Source of the DNA: Lutjanus erythropterus
Taxonomy: Eukaryota > Chordata > Actinopteri > Lutjaniformes > Lutjanidae
DNA: 64,000 bases
Assembly: GCA_020091685.1 (NCBI GenBank)
Contig: CM034595.1
Location: 22,057,564-22,121,563 of the forward strand
Direction of reading: 5' to 3'
This document shows positions 1 through 10,775 of this stretch, in pieces (positions within the stretch are counted from its first letter, which is position 1; each line of letters starts with the position of its first letter). The notes under the pieces are model-generated. The model had not been told where the DNA came from, did no database searches, and saw only the letters and a program-made list of their open reading frames with translations. Position numbers and translations under genes: made by a program.

Positions 1-29
1 CAGCTTCATGTTCTCTTGTTGTTTATCAG

Positions 30-394
30 AGATTCATATGGAATCTAATGATGGTTATGAGATTGTGGCTCTTACATGTTCAGAGGGTGAGTACCGCTTT
101 ATTCTTTCACTACCTTCTTTAGTTAAGCCACAGTGACCTCTTCTGCTTTCTTTATTGTCTCACCACTGATTTTTTTTTTTTTTTTTTTTTTTTTACATTT
201 TTTCTCAGGTTCTTCAAACCAAGCAGTCAATAGTCTATACCACCAATATCAGGGTGCAGGCCTGTGTACTTGTAAGTAGTACCACAATTTTAAAATCAAA
301 ACTACTATAATAAAATCACACTTTAATCCTTCTTTAATTCTCACATTAAAAAAAGCCAAATAACAGTTTTCTCTTCTTCATTGCAGTCCATTAG
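30..394 (+). CDS. 3' end of an unidentified gene (cytoplasmic-tail-like exons), partial
   Basis: Three exons join in frame: 30-86, 209-271 and 387-394, each with AG acceptors and GTGAGT/GTAAGT donors, all phase 1, ending in TAG at 392-394. The readable product is about 42 residues: it begins IHMESNDGYEIVALTCSE and ends GLCTFH. The short phase-1 exons and the tyrosine motif YEIV (YxxV) resemble the cytoplasmic tail of an immune-type receptor. The residue two before the Tyr is Asp, so it is not a classical ITIM. The rest of the gene lies left of the window, so the family cannot be named. It is convergent with the Ig receptor gene ending at 1697, which also has phase-1 exons and tail tyrosines; a paralogous relationship is possible but unproven. 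Confidence 0.6.
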
Positions 395-1696
395 TCATTT
401 GCAGTCTGCTCAAGAGAAAGAGGATTTTCCGTACCATCTAATCTGGATTGCCTGCTTACATTTATGCAATATTTGAAAACATGTAACATCTACTAAACTG
501 TAAAGTGTTTGAACTTGTCTTATAAAGAAGAACATCTGTTATTTGAGCAACATGGAAAATTTGTACAGAAGCGCAACATAGAAAATGCTTCCCACTGCTT
601 TTTCTTAGATTGTTGAAAAGACTTTACCATTACTTTCTGTAAATGTATCTATGACATGGAGACATTTAATTATTCAATAAAATTATTTATCCAACTTGAA
701 TAAGTGTCTTTAGGATGATGAATGATCAGGATCATTTCTGTCTGCAGTGCTGGGGAAGCTACTTTCAAAGTTACCAATTACTTCACACTAGAATAAGTTG
801 AATTATCACAAAACTTAGAAAAAGAAGTTCCAACTTTGTAAAAAAAAAAACAAAAAAAACAAAAACAAAAGAAGAACAGGACAACGTAGATGTGATATGA
901 AATCATTCACAGACCAAAAACATACAATATTCTTTTCATGAGGGTGTCGCACCAAGCAGGATTATTAGTTTCTGTTCTATTGTTTGTTACCACTAAAATG
1001 TGCATAAAATATGCAACAACTTCTTGAACAATATGAACATTTATTAGTAAATAGCAATAACCAATGTTTATGACTAACTGACCCCTAATATATATTAAGA
1101 TTCAGTTTTACAAAGTAATTCAAAACACGAGCAAGCTGACAATCTAACCTCCTGGAGTATGCTTGAGACCTAAAACTGTCCCAAACAAAACAGTTCAATC
1201 TGGGATTTTCACAAGGACAAAAAATGCAAGATATGTTATATTTTTGTTGTAAACAAATCTGTATTTTGTGTTGTCTGCCTACAACTGAAACAGTGAAGGA
1301 AAAAAAGGGCATTGATCTAAAAATGAGCCTGTTGTTTTTCTTGTTAGTTTTGTAACATCTGATTTGTACAATCTTAAAAGGTAAGTCTTACATGTGTGAC
1401 ATAACAGTATGAACAGCTTGGACACTGGTCTAAACAATAAGCCTGTCTATTTTACTTGTTAGAACAGGAAGGCTACTACATGAACTATGTGAGTCACTGT
1501 GCACAACCAGCAAGCTTCTGCAAAATGTGTTTAAACTACTAGTTTAATTACACGTAGGTCACTACACTCCTCAGCACTGTGTCTGTTACAAAATATATTC
1601 CCCTTTAAAAAACAGGTTTTATGAGACACTTAGTGTATTGATGGTTGAAAATATTTATCAAGATTAAAATCTCCAGAAAAAACATTTTATTTAACT
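395..1696. other. 3' UTR and intergenic gap between convergent genes
   Basis: Between the stop codons of two convergent genes. It contains the 3' UTR of the left gene and AT-rich sequence with an A-rich run at 840-870. I see no further coding signal; short open frames here have no splice-site or domain support. Confidence 0.5.
676..681 (+). other. Polyadenylation signal AATAAA of the left-edge gene
   Basis: AATAAA lies about 280 bases after the TAG at 392-394. The stretch between is open, AT-rich sequence without splice-site logic, as expected of a 3' UTR. Confidence 0.5.
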
Positions 1697-4600
1697 TTAC
1701 TTTACAGGCTGTAATAAATGATAGAAATCATCTGCGGTGGCAGCTTCTTGTTTGGATTGCCTTTGCTGGTGCAGTTCTTCATCCTGAATGGCCTCATAAA
1801 CATGAGTCTGTGAAGAGAAACACTGTATTCACTACATCAGGATTAACTTGACAGGAAAATCAAAAGTGAGGTTTTTATCAGGCATTTTTAGCACAATAAT
1901 TTCTTCTTACCATTCCAATAACTGACTGCTCATTTTCTGCAAAGAGGGAAGTGGGAAAACAGGGAGTCATTCAGTATTGTTTTATTTCCATCAAAGCATT
2001 TAGAATGTAATATATCCTTCCTCTAGTGTTAGGGTCGGCATGACCCGTTTTTAGGTTTTAAATGCAAAAAAGTACTACATAAATTTGTTTATTTCATCAA
2101 GACTTTTTGACTTTGTCAGGAACTTCTATTTAAACAAACAAACAAAATAAATAAATAAATTTTACTAAATTATAAAATGCTCTGGTGAAAATTATGACCT
2201 TTGTGTTGTTAGGGTCAGTTTTGACCCAGTTATAATATAAGATTATAAAACAATAATAAGTGCCAAAACTGAAATCATAAACACACTATCAGCCAACAGC
2301 CCACAGCCAGCTATGCTCCAACCACTTGAGCTTCAGTTAGGGGCTTCTCTCTTTGCCTATTTGACCGAACAAACAAAGACGGACATGTCCAGGTACGTAA
2401 GGCCAATTCAGTTTAGGGTTGGTGACTTGCAGAGTACACATCTCCAGTTTACAGCATGTAACAATGAGAAGAAGATTTATTGTAAGGACAGAAAGACAAA
2501 CACATTGTGCTTCACCTGCAAAAAAATATCTCTGCAAAGAACAGACTAAAAGTGTCACTTTTTGCCACACATGCATCTAAATACACATGCATGTTCACAG
2601 AGAGACTATTTATGGACCTAGTACAAACATATTGTGCCTCTACTGCAAAAATAGCTGCAAAGAACACACTAGTGTCACTTTTTGCCACACATGCATCTAA
2701 AAATACACAAGTACACATGCATGTTCTTGCACATAGAGTTTTTATGGAACTAGTACTTGATTTCTGTTGGTTTGATTTGCTTAATTGGTTGTTGTTTGTT
2801 TGACGTTGCAAATCTATATTTTGTATTATTATTACTACTTCTTCTTTTTATTTTGTATTTGTATTAGACTTGTTTTTTGCCTTTTTCATGAAGTAAATAT
2901 ATATGGGTCGAAATTGACCCATAACGCCATAGATGTTACTATAGTGAATAATATTAAAATTAAAAAAAACATTATTATTTTTTTATTTTTTTTACATTTA
3001 AGAGATGTAAGTACCTGAATCCTCCTTCTGGTTTCTCTTCTTGTACACGTAAAATCCTCCTGCAGCCATACATACCAAGAGCCCCAGAGGAAGAGCCAGC
3101 CACACGAGTGTTTGCAGAGCTGTTGACATTAAATTATCATTATTTTTACTAAGCAACAATGGTGCATTTTATCTTGTGTGTAGGTAAAAATAGCATGAGG
3201 CATACTTACAATTACTGGTGCGCCACCTCTTTGATGCCATCACTTCACCCTCTCTATGCACCAAACACATTAATTCATTTGATGTAAGGGAAGAAACAGG
3301 GAGAAACAGCCTTTTTATGAGAGTGTTATTCTCCTTCATTAAACCACTCTGCCAGCTTTTTTGGCTATTTCCAGACCAAGTTAAATTGAAGTCTTTGTCA
3401 CATTCTTTAGCACAGGTGAGCACACAAGTCAAGGTGAGATGGTCTCCTCCTGGCTCGCTCTCTGAGGTAACTGTAAAGACAAACAAGAGAGGAAATGTTG
3501 GTCACTCTTTATTTTACAGTACATATAACAAGCTGCACTATGTCTTAAATTAGACAAAAAAAAGTGTTCTTTGTTAGACTGTATTAGGCTCTATATTGGA
3601 CTTAGGGGATCATTGGGATCAGGATCAGTGTATTGTTTGACACTGTTAAACCTTAATTAGAAGGTAATTAGAAAGTCTAATGGGGGTCTAACACTGGTGA
3701 GCAATTCAGTTTAGTATAATTCTGTTTTATTGTGTCCATAATTACCCTTTGTGAAAGTCTAATAAGGGTGTAACAGCAGGAAATTATACACTTTAGTTTA
3801 CAGTGCAGTTCTGTTGTATGCAATTGCCCTCTTAAAGTCTAATAAGGATCTAATAAATGGTTTAATATTGTCTTCTACAGATCATTTTATTTCTAGTTTT
3901 TGTCTAATTTGATACGAAGTACAGCTTGTTATGTCTTGTTAGTGTACTGTAAAATAAAGTGTGGTCAACATGTGTTAATAACAGTGATGCCAAAAGTTAA
4001 GCAGAATGATTCACGCTCTGTTTGGGTACTTTTGGAGTTTTAACACTCACCGTCGAGGGTGTGCAGCCAGATTTTATTGAACACCTTTTGCTGCAGACCA
4101 GTGGAGTCTGAACACTGGTACTGTCCAGCATGCAGAGCACTCACTCTCCCTATGACCAGTGATGAGTCTTTGTTAACATGAAATGAATCTCCTTGGCCTT
4201 TGATATTATCTGCACTTTGGCCCATAGTCCACTCCACACTGCTGCCCACACTGAGAGAGGAAGTGTCGCTACAAGAGAGTGACACTGACTCACCCACTGC
4301 AGCAAAGACTTCCTCTATACCATCTGGGGGAAAGGGAACACAGGTTACACTTTGTACGTCTTAAACCATGTTTCCATATGCTTAAGTTAAATACCTTTTA
4401 CTGTTGTTGTATAGCTGACGGTGGCTTTAACCGTGTCACTCTGAAACAGCTGGCATTTCCATTTTCTGTGATGGTCTGTCAGTTTTTTACCAATGATCAC
4501 TTTAGAGAAGCAGTCAGAGGGATTTTCAAAGTGAAATCTACTTCCATTCAATGGGGCATTGCTTTCAGTACTCCACTTAATACGTATCCCTCTGTTGTTA

Positions 4601-5473
4601 CAATTGCTATGTCCTCTATATCCTTTATATGTATTGAGGACACACTGAAGCTCTATTTTGCCATCTGGAGGAGTTGAGCTCTCAACAACTGAATAAAAAA
4701 AAAAAGAGCAAATCATGTGACCACTGTGTTACTGTCATTTGCCTTGATAAGAATTTGGGGTACTGAGACAACTCACTTACGGTCAAGAACCTGAAGTGAA
4801 ACACTCGAATTGAGCGCTCCACTCTCACAGGTATAAACTCGAGCATCGTTGAGTTGCATGTGATTAATTTGCAGAGAGCAGTCCCTCAGCAGGCCAAGCC
4901 TCAGGACGTTTGAAACCGTCACACTTCCAGCCATCACCACAACTGATCTTAAATCTCCAGCCATAGTCCAGTTAATAGAGGAGCAGGATTTAACAGAAGG
5001 TATGCCACACGGCAAAGTTACGCTATCTCCTCGTATGGCAAACATCATCAAGTGATCTGGTGGAGAAGACAGATACATTCAATTTTCTAAGTCATTCAGT
5101 CGAAAAAATTAAGATGGCAGATAATATTCACCAATAGAGCTGAAAACTAAAGGTATTTTTTCCTATTAGTGTTTAGCTCAATTAATTTTAACTTTAACTT
5201 TAGCTTGAATTTGTTTTTGAAACTATCGTTTGTACTGTAAGCATTTGGTTAAATTCATTTCAGAGGTGAACATTTTTATCTGTAGCCTCAGCATTTTGTA
5301 AATGAGGTCAAAGGTCTAGAAGGGTCAAAGAGTTATGAATTCATATCCTAAAACAGATATACAAGAGATTAACAAGAGAGCAATTTCTGTTTTTCATAAT
5401 TACCAGATGTCTGAAGTCTAGTGGCTGCAGGCATCAGAGAAAGAAGAAGTGTTAACAGTGAAAAGGAAGCCAT
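1697..5473 (-). CDS. Four-Ig-domain type I transmembrane receptor, family unknown
   Basis: Eight exons join in frame: 5404-5473, 4781-5056, 4395-4688, 4051-4323, 3210-3470, 3015-3119, 1911-1936, 1697-1807, giving 471 codons plus stop. Exon 1 encodes a signal peptide (MASFSLLTLLLLSLMPAATR region). Each of the next four exons encodes one Ig domain. D1 and D3 are V-like, with a B-strand Cys, the Trp of NWTM or EWTM, and YTC or YQC at the F strand. D2 and D4 resemble each other and carry extra cysteines. A transmembrane exon follows (LVWLALPLGLLVCMAAGGF) and then KKR. The tail has VYEAI and FYHLL, two YxxI/L motifs 21 residues apart, too far for a canonical ITAM. The V-C-V-C plan recalls CD4, but the tail lacks the Lck-binding CxC. 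Function is unknown; an immune receptor is my inference. Confidence 0.82.
2032..2920. repeat. Intronic segment with three GGGTC-N-GACCC palindromes
   Basis: Short palindromes of the form GGGTC, a 5-6 base spacer, GACCC occur at 2032-2046, 2212-2227 and 2905-2920 within the receptor's penultimate large intron. A tandem duplication sits between the second and third. This may be one decayed DNA transposon, but I could not define its ends. Confidence 0.35.
2498..2757. repeat. Two-copy tandem duplication, about 126 bp unit
   Basis: The block starting CAAACACATTGTGC near 2498 recurs, diverged, as CAAACATATTGTGC near 2624. Both copies contain CTGCAAAGAACA and the identical stretch TGTCACTTTTTGCCACACAT. 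It lies in an intron of the Ig receptor gene. Open frames on both strands here are by-products of the repeat. Confidence 0.7.
3501..3965. mobile_element. MITE-like element with about 50 bp terminal inverted repeats
   Basis: The left end at 3503 (CACTCTTTATTTTACAGTAC) matches the reverse complement of the right end near 3963 (CACACTTTATTTTACAGTAC), and the similarity continues through AACAAGCTG and AAATTAGACAAA. Inside are diverged copies of a roughly 80-100 bp unit containing AAAGTCTAATAAGG. No transposase is visible. It lies in the intron between Ig domains 3 and 4 of the receptor gene. Confidence 0.7.
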
Positions 5474-5984
5474 CCTTCTGTCCTTCTGCAGATTTTCTTG
5501 GATATTGCTAAATCATATGACAGAACAAGCTTTTCAAAAGACATTTTCAGGAAATGGGAGTGAGGCAACTTATTTTTGGTTAATGACTAACCAGTGAGAG
5601 GATGTTCGTTGTCATCTTCTCGTGTTAATGCTACACTGTTATACAAAAATGAGGCCACTATACAAATAAATACTTCATGTGCTTTGCCCATTGTGTGTTT
5701 TTAATGTAACATTTTCACACTAATGATATTCTCTCGTAATGCCTGTTATCACTGTTACATATCATCAGATGCCTATTAATGTAGTAAATGCATACACTTT
5801 TACAAGATGTGCCTAAAATCCAGTGATGAGGAGCAGGCCTGCTGAACATTTTCCACAAGAGGATAGTTATTTCACATTTGGCAGCATGTTCAGTGTTTGT
5901 GCACTGGATGGTGCTGCCAGACTCTATGACACATATTCTTCTTCATGTATCACCACAGACCACAGGTTTTGATTCAGGGTTTGA

Positions 5985-6288
5985 TATGCATTCAGATTAT
6001 TTTCTTGATTAATTGTCAATAAAATGTCAAAAAATGGTTATCACGATTTCCCAGAGCCCACAGTCTTCAGATGGCTTCTTTTGTCCAACCAACAGTCCTA
6101 AACCCTAATACTCTTCATTTACAATTATATAATGACAAAGAAAAACAACAAATCCTCACACTTAAGAAACTGGAACTATGAACATGCTTGGAAAATGCAA
6201 AATAATCGACTCACCATCAAAATAGTTGGCAAATAATTTTTTTTTGACTGTCTAATCAATTAATCAACTAATTGTTCCAGCTCTACTA
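5985..6288 (-). mobile_element. Dispersed fish repeat (GAGCTGGAACAATTAG-type end)
   Basis: On the minus strand it starts AGAGCTGGAACAATTAGTTG and continues with AATTGATTAGACAGTC. It contains motifs shared with the copies near 49535-49762 and 57485-57735, including AATGTCA, AAATGG and stretches around GATTAAT. This is a common non-coding dispersed family in percomorph genomes; I do not assign a class. Confidence 0.5.
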
Positions 6289-6444
6289 ACAATGCAGTTT
6301 TCACTAAATACTTTATTTAGTGATGATCAAATAAATAATTGAAATAAACCCATTTAAATCAGGATACACTACAGGCAAATAGACAGCAGTATTGATAAGA
6401 AAGGGTCTGTAATTATTTTTACATGTAAAAATGTTTAAAAATAA

Positions 6445-6450
6445 TTTATT
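6445..6450 (-). other. Candidate polyadenylation signal of cyp21a2
   Basis: AATAAA on the minus strand, about 50 bases after the cyp21a2 stop. Position fits a short 3' UTR. Confidence 0.45.
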
Positions 6451-6500
6451 TGCACACAAATGCACAACTTTTAAGCAACAAGCAGCACTCCGTCTGTAGT

Positions 6501-9500
6501 TCAGGGATTAGTCACAGCTCTTGGTCGTGCTATAACTGTGTAGGACTTGACCTTGAGTACAATACTAGCAACTCCTCTCAGGTCGGGCAGAGAGGCCTCA
6601 CTCTCAGGAGGAACGAACTGAAAATCTCTCAGCAAGTAAGCAGTGAACAGAAAGAGCTCCATTCTGGCAACAGACTCCCCCAGGCAGAGCCGGGCCCCCC
6701 CTCCGAAAGGGATCAGAGCACGGGTGGAGCCTCCACCTCCTTCCAGAAAGCGCTCTGAAAGAGTGAGAGAGAAGCTACTTTATTTGAGATGTGCTGAGCC
6801 GAGTGAAAGGAATGCACTCCGCCTCACAGTTAGGGAGCACTACCTGGTTTGAAGCTGTATGGGTCGGTCCAAACTGCAGGGTCATGGTGAGCTCCAAACA
6901 GATTAGGGATGATGACAGTGTTCTTGGGAATGAAGTAGCCTGCAATACTAAAAAAAATGCATGGGGGTTTTACACTCGCAGTAACGTCAAGTAAAAACAG
7001 TCTTAGCAGGTAATATGTTGTGAAAAAGCAGAACAGCACAAAATGAGTGTATATCCATACATGCTTACAGACAGACATGATCCCAACATGACCCAAGTGT
7101 ACTTATATTACTTACATATAACCATTATATAGTAGTAGGCTATTTGTTGCACATCAGATGAAAGATTCTGCACATTATGTCAATATGTTGTTGGAATCAA
7201 GTTTTTTTTGGTATTAGATTTACACCTGGGTGTGTATAGACTAGCATAGAGACCAACACCCACATGTCCATAGCCGACAAAGCTATTTGCACCCAGGGTG
7301 TAATTATACTCAGGGTGCAGAGACTAGCACTCAGGTGTTCATACTTGACAATGAAATTTACACCCAGGGGACAACCCATATAGCTTAGCATTGTAGGGAC
7401 CAGCCCCCACATGTCCATGGCCAACAATACTATTTGCACCCTGAGTGTAAGTAGCCAAAGTGGATATATACAACCAAGTGTATATAGCCAGTCATGACAG
7501 AGACTAGGACTGATGAGTCCAGTGTCAACAATGCTATTTGCACCCAAATAGGATTATTATTGAGAGAAAAGTGGGTTTGTGTCATACATGTTTATTTGGT
7601 CTGTATTGTACCAACCTGTACATGCTTAACATAATCTGATATCGTAAATAATTTATTACAGTATACACAGTCATCTCTTCTGCACTTTTTCATTATCACT
7701 GCATATTTTCTTTCAGCTGACCTGCTGTCTCTGACAGCTCTGTGTGGCACTGCCAGAGGGGCAACTGGCCTGAGTCTGAGCACCTCATGGATCAAAGAGC
7801 ACAGGACAGGAAGTCTGTGTCTGTCACTGTATTTGGGGTATCGTCCCTCTAGCACTGTGCACAACTCCTCATACACCTTGGTCTGCACCTGAAGATTAAA
7901 GCAAAAGAGTAGAGAGACACTGAGATAGATTTCAAGCTGTGTAAATACAGTGTTTTCTTGGAAAATGCTGCACCCTGCCTCTGGTCTGTGCAAGAGGAAG
8001 GCCACAGTCCAGTTCAGCCAGGCTGCAGTGGTCTCTGTCCCTCCGATGAGAAGGTCCACAGTGGCCATGTGAACATGAATGTCTGTCAGGAGCTGGAGAC
8101 ACGAACATATGCAATTGATTACTAGTACAATTTAAAGTAGAATTAGCAGCATATTTATCCAAATTTAAAATGACATAAACAAGTGGATAATATACAAATT
8201 CCTTCAAATCCAACTTATGCTCAGCTCAAACTCAGTATTCACTGTACCCACCACTCCATGTTCTGTGTTTTGATGTTTGTCAAGGCCCAGGAGGAGGGAT
8301 CCTGTGATGGCGTCCTCATTGTTATTCTCTTGTGACTGCACAGATAACAAAGAAACAGCTGATAAAAATTAACACATGGTTTAGTGGGTAAAATGTCACA
8401 CTTTATGATCATGGTTGCTTGATTTGACTTAGAATTATCTAGCTGTTATCTAATTACTAAGCCACACCAAATGTATTTTTTTTACCTGTGACTAGAAGAA
8501 TTTAGCATAATTAGACCTCTCCGTGGTATGTTTTGTGGCACAGTGACACATTCTTTTCTGTTTTTACTGACCTTGTAATTGTTTAGATGCTGTCTTATAA
8601 TTTCATCTCTCTTGGCCACCTCTTTCAGGAGACGGGAAAACACAGGATTGGGTAATTTCTTTGAGAGAACAAATGACATAATGTGTTTAATGCCCTATTC
8701 AACAGATGTTTGTGAGTCTTTCTTGTCATCTACAGTCAATAAAATTAATATTTACTGACTCTGAGCAGTGGGAAGGAGTCCAGAGCAGAGATCCAGGAGG
8801 ATCCCCACAGAGCAACAATCTCATTGAGACAGCTGTGCAGCTGCTGCAGCTCCAACGAACTCTTATCATACTACAAAACACATAGATTTATATTTTAATG
8901 CACCCTACCAATGAAATGCACTGTCCAGGGATGGAATAGCACATTATGTATGGACTTAAGTAATGCAAGTCTTGCACATAAACAGGCAACCAAACACTGG
9001 TCTCCGACAACCTCAACTGTTCATTGATGAAAAACAGATTTTGCAATCCTTCTCATATTGACCTTCTCAGAGGTACAAAATGTGCTGTATGAGGACAGAT
9101 ACTCACTTCTTTTCCAAAAGCCAAAGTGGTGATGACATTGCTGGCTGCTACTGTGAAATCCTCAGAGAGATCAACGACACTACCTTGATAGTTCATCAAA
9201 ACCTAAACAGTGAACACACAATGCTGTACACTTGTATGTGACCACTTTGGAAATACATGACATTTGGTTTACTGGATCCCAGCTATCAAATGTCAGGCTA
9301 TTGTGTTTTTAGATGAGTAACTATGTTTGGTTTAGAAATTGTTCCTCCTGTTGTGTTTTCTGTACCTTTCTCAGATGCAGTGCCTGTCTCTCGATCACGT
9401 CATGCAATGATTGCTGGCAGCAGCGCTGCAGAGCACTGTGGACAAGGCGACGATGTGCCCTCCACTCCTCGTTGTAGTCCCCTAGAGAGATGGTGCGTCC

Positions 9501-10775
9501 TCCCCCAGACACAATGTTAGCTGATACAAGTCACGAGAGGTCATAAGGATATACTATAATATAATACTCATGCTTACTATCAGTTAAAAGGAAATTTGAG
9601 TTGTTTACCTGTGTATGAAACTGGTCTCCCAGCAAAGTCTGACCATTTTTTCACCAGTGCTTCTCTTATGACGTCACTACTATTAAGTACCACCATGACT
9701 GAAAGAACATAGCAGGGTTGTTGGTGTAGTGGCCATCTGAACTCTACTCTCTACAAAAAAGTTCACTAACTCTTTATTTGAAGGGCTTGCATAAGTGTCA
9801 TTACACTGTCATAACCATGTTGTGATACTTGTCATGAACATGAAGGAGTCTTTATGAATGTTTACGACGGTTGTCATTAAGTCAGACTGCATCCAGAAGA
9901 TGTTAAAATTTGTTTTTAAAAAGTATTAATGAATAACATTCTGAATTAAACACAATATTTTTTTTTCCTGCAGCATCTTCATGACCTCTTTATGACGTCC
10001 AATGAAGTCCAATGTACCACTTTACTTGAGGTCAAGGAAAATATTCATGACACACTTATAATGGTCTCATGATGATCACACATGTCACAATTTTGCATTA
10101 AAAGCAACATAACTGACCGAATCAGAAAACTATTCAAAAAGACTCCGTCATGTTCATGACAGGTGCCATGACACGGCTATGACAGTGTAATGACAGTCTT
10201 ATTTACATCCCTTCAAATAAAGTGTTGCCAAAAGTTCTTAAAATGTGGATTTGCATGTTTTATGCCAGCATGTGATATAATTAAATTATGCATGATTACT
10301 TGTGTTTCCACATTTAAGGCGATAGATGTTTCCATACTGCTGTGCCAGATTGGTCAGGTGAATTGGCAGGTGATCGTTCATCAGCTCCATCATATTGCCT
10401 ATGAGGAAGACGCCAGGAGGACCTGGGAGGGAAGGAGACGAGGAGCGGGGAAGGAACTGATAGAGACACTGCAGCAGGCTAGATTCAACCACTGGATGAA
10501 GGATATAAGAAAGAAAAAGGTGAAGCAGAGGTGATTACTAATCGTAAAAATCCATTTTGTCTGTTTTTTTTTATCAGGTTTCCTACTTGACTGTTACCAG
10601 TGTAGTCAAATGTACACATAAAGACAACAAATAGTTAATTACCTGTAGACTTACTGTCCTTGTGGTCTTCCCTTACACATTTGTCTCTCAAACCAGAAGT
10701 GCAAATCAGTACCATCAGCAGTAGGACAACTAGGAATAGTGCTCCCGCACTGATCACTGATATTTCTATCACCAT
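6501..10775 (-). CDS. cyp21a2: Steroid 21-hydroxylase (cytochrome P450 family 21)
   Basis: Microsomal P450 that 21-hydroxylates progesterones on the way to cortisol. About twelve exons: 10643-10775, 10300-10491, 9609-9698, 9366-9520, about 9112-9202, 8759-8873, 8570-8659, 8253-8336, 7979-8092, about 7716-7888, 6843-6948 and 6501-6757. Exon 1 begins [20 protein letters not shown], a membrane anchor. Exon 2 has the proline hinge SLPGPPG, then GNIYRLKCG. Other landmarks are [11 protein letters not shown], the I-helix [12 protein letters not shown], the K-helix EVLRLRP with its ExxR motif, [17 protein letters not shown], and the haem loop [11 protein letters not shown]. The gene ends VTNP-stop at 6503-6501. 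These segments match vertebrate CYP21 best. Compared with mammals, the N-terminal part is split into two exons, and intron 9 seems to use a GC donor. It lies just downstream of tnxb on the same strand. Confidence 0.93.
7245..7555. repeat. Degenerate minisatellite in a cyp21a2 intron
   Basis: Diverged units recur containing CCACATGTCCAT, followed by AGCCGACAA or GGCCAACAA and CTATTTGCACCC. Copies start near 7257, 7410 and 7525, with partial units in between. The long minus-strand open frame across it is a repeat artefact. Confidence 0.6.
7977..7978 (-). other. cyp21a2: Non-canonical GC splice donor, cyp21a2 intron 9
   Basis: The exon reading HRPE ends CCAGAG, and the intron would begin GCAGGG. 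The next exon starts GTGCAGACC (VQTK) after CTTCAG at 7889. Using the nearby GT four bases further puts the next exon out of frame, so the GC-AG reading is the only simple one. It rejoins the conserved PE-V/I-Q sequence. Confidence 0.6.
9764..10226. mobile_element. MITE-like element with long terminal inverted repeats, cyp21a2 intron 2
   Basis: The left end contains CTTTATTTGAAGGGCTTGCA then GTGTCATTACACTGTCATAA. The reverse complement of the right end reads CTTTATTTGAAGGGATGTAA then CTGTCATTACACTGTCATAG. The interior has many TCATGA motifs and no transposase frame. It fills most of the intron between exons 2 and 3. Confidence 0.75.

Larger units (their letters stand above)
5474..6500. other. 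Intergenic region between cyp21a2 and the Ig receptor gene
   Basis: Holds the proximal upstream region of the Ig receptor gene, a dispersed repeat (about 5985-6288) and the 3' UTR of cyp21a2. I see no additional exon. Confidence 0.5.

Noticed and set aside
1697..5473. Identification of the Ig receptor as CD4
   Set aside because: Domain number fits, but the tail lacks the CxC Lck-binding motif and has two YxxI/L motifs instead. I kept it unnamed.
7197..7547. 116-codon minus-strand open frame in cyp21a2
   Set aside because: It lies in an intron, coincides with the minisatellite, and shows no P450 or other domain.
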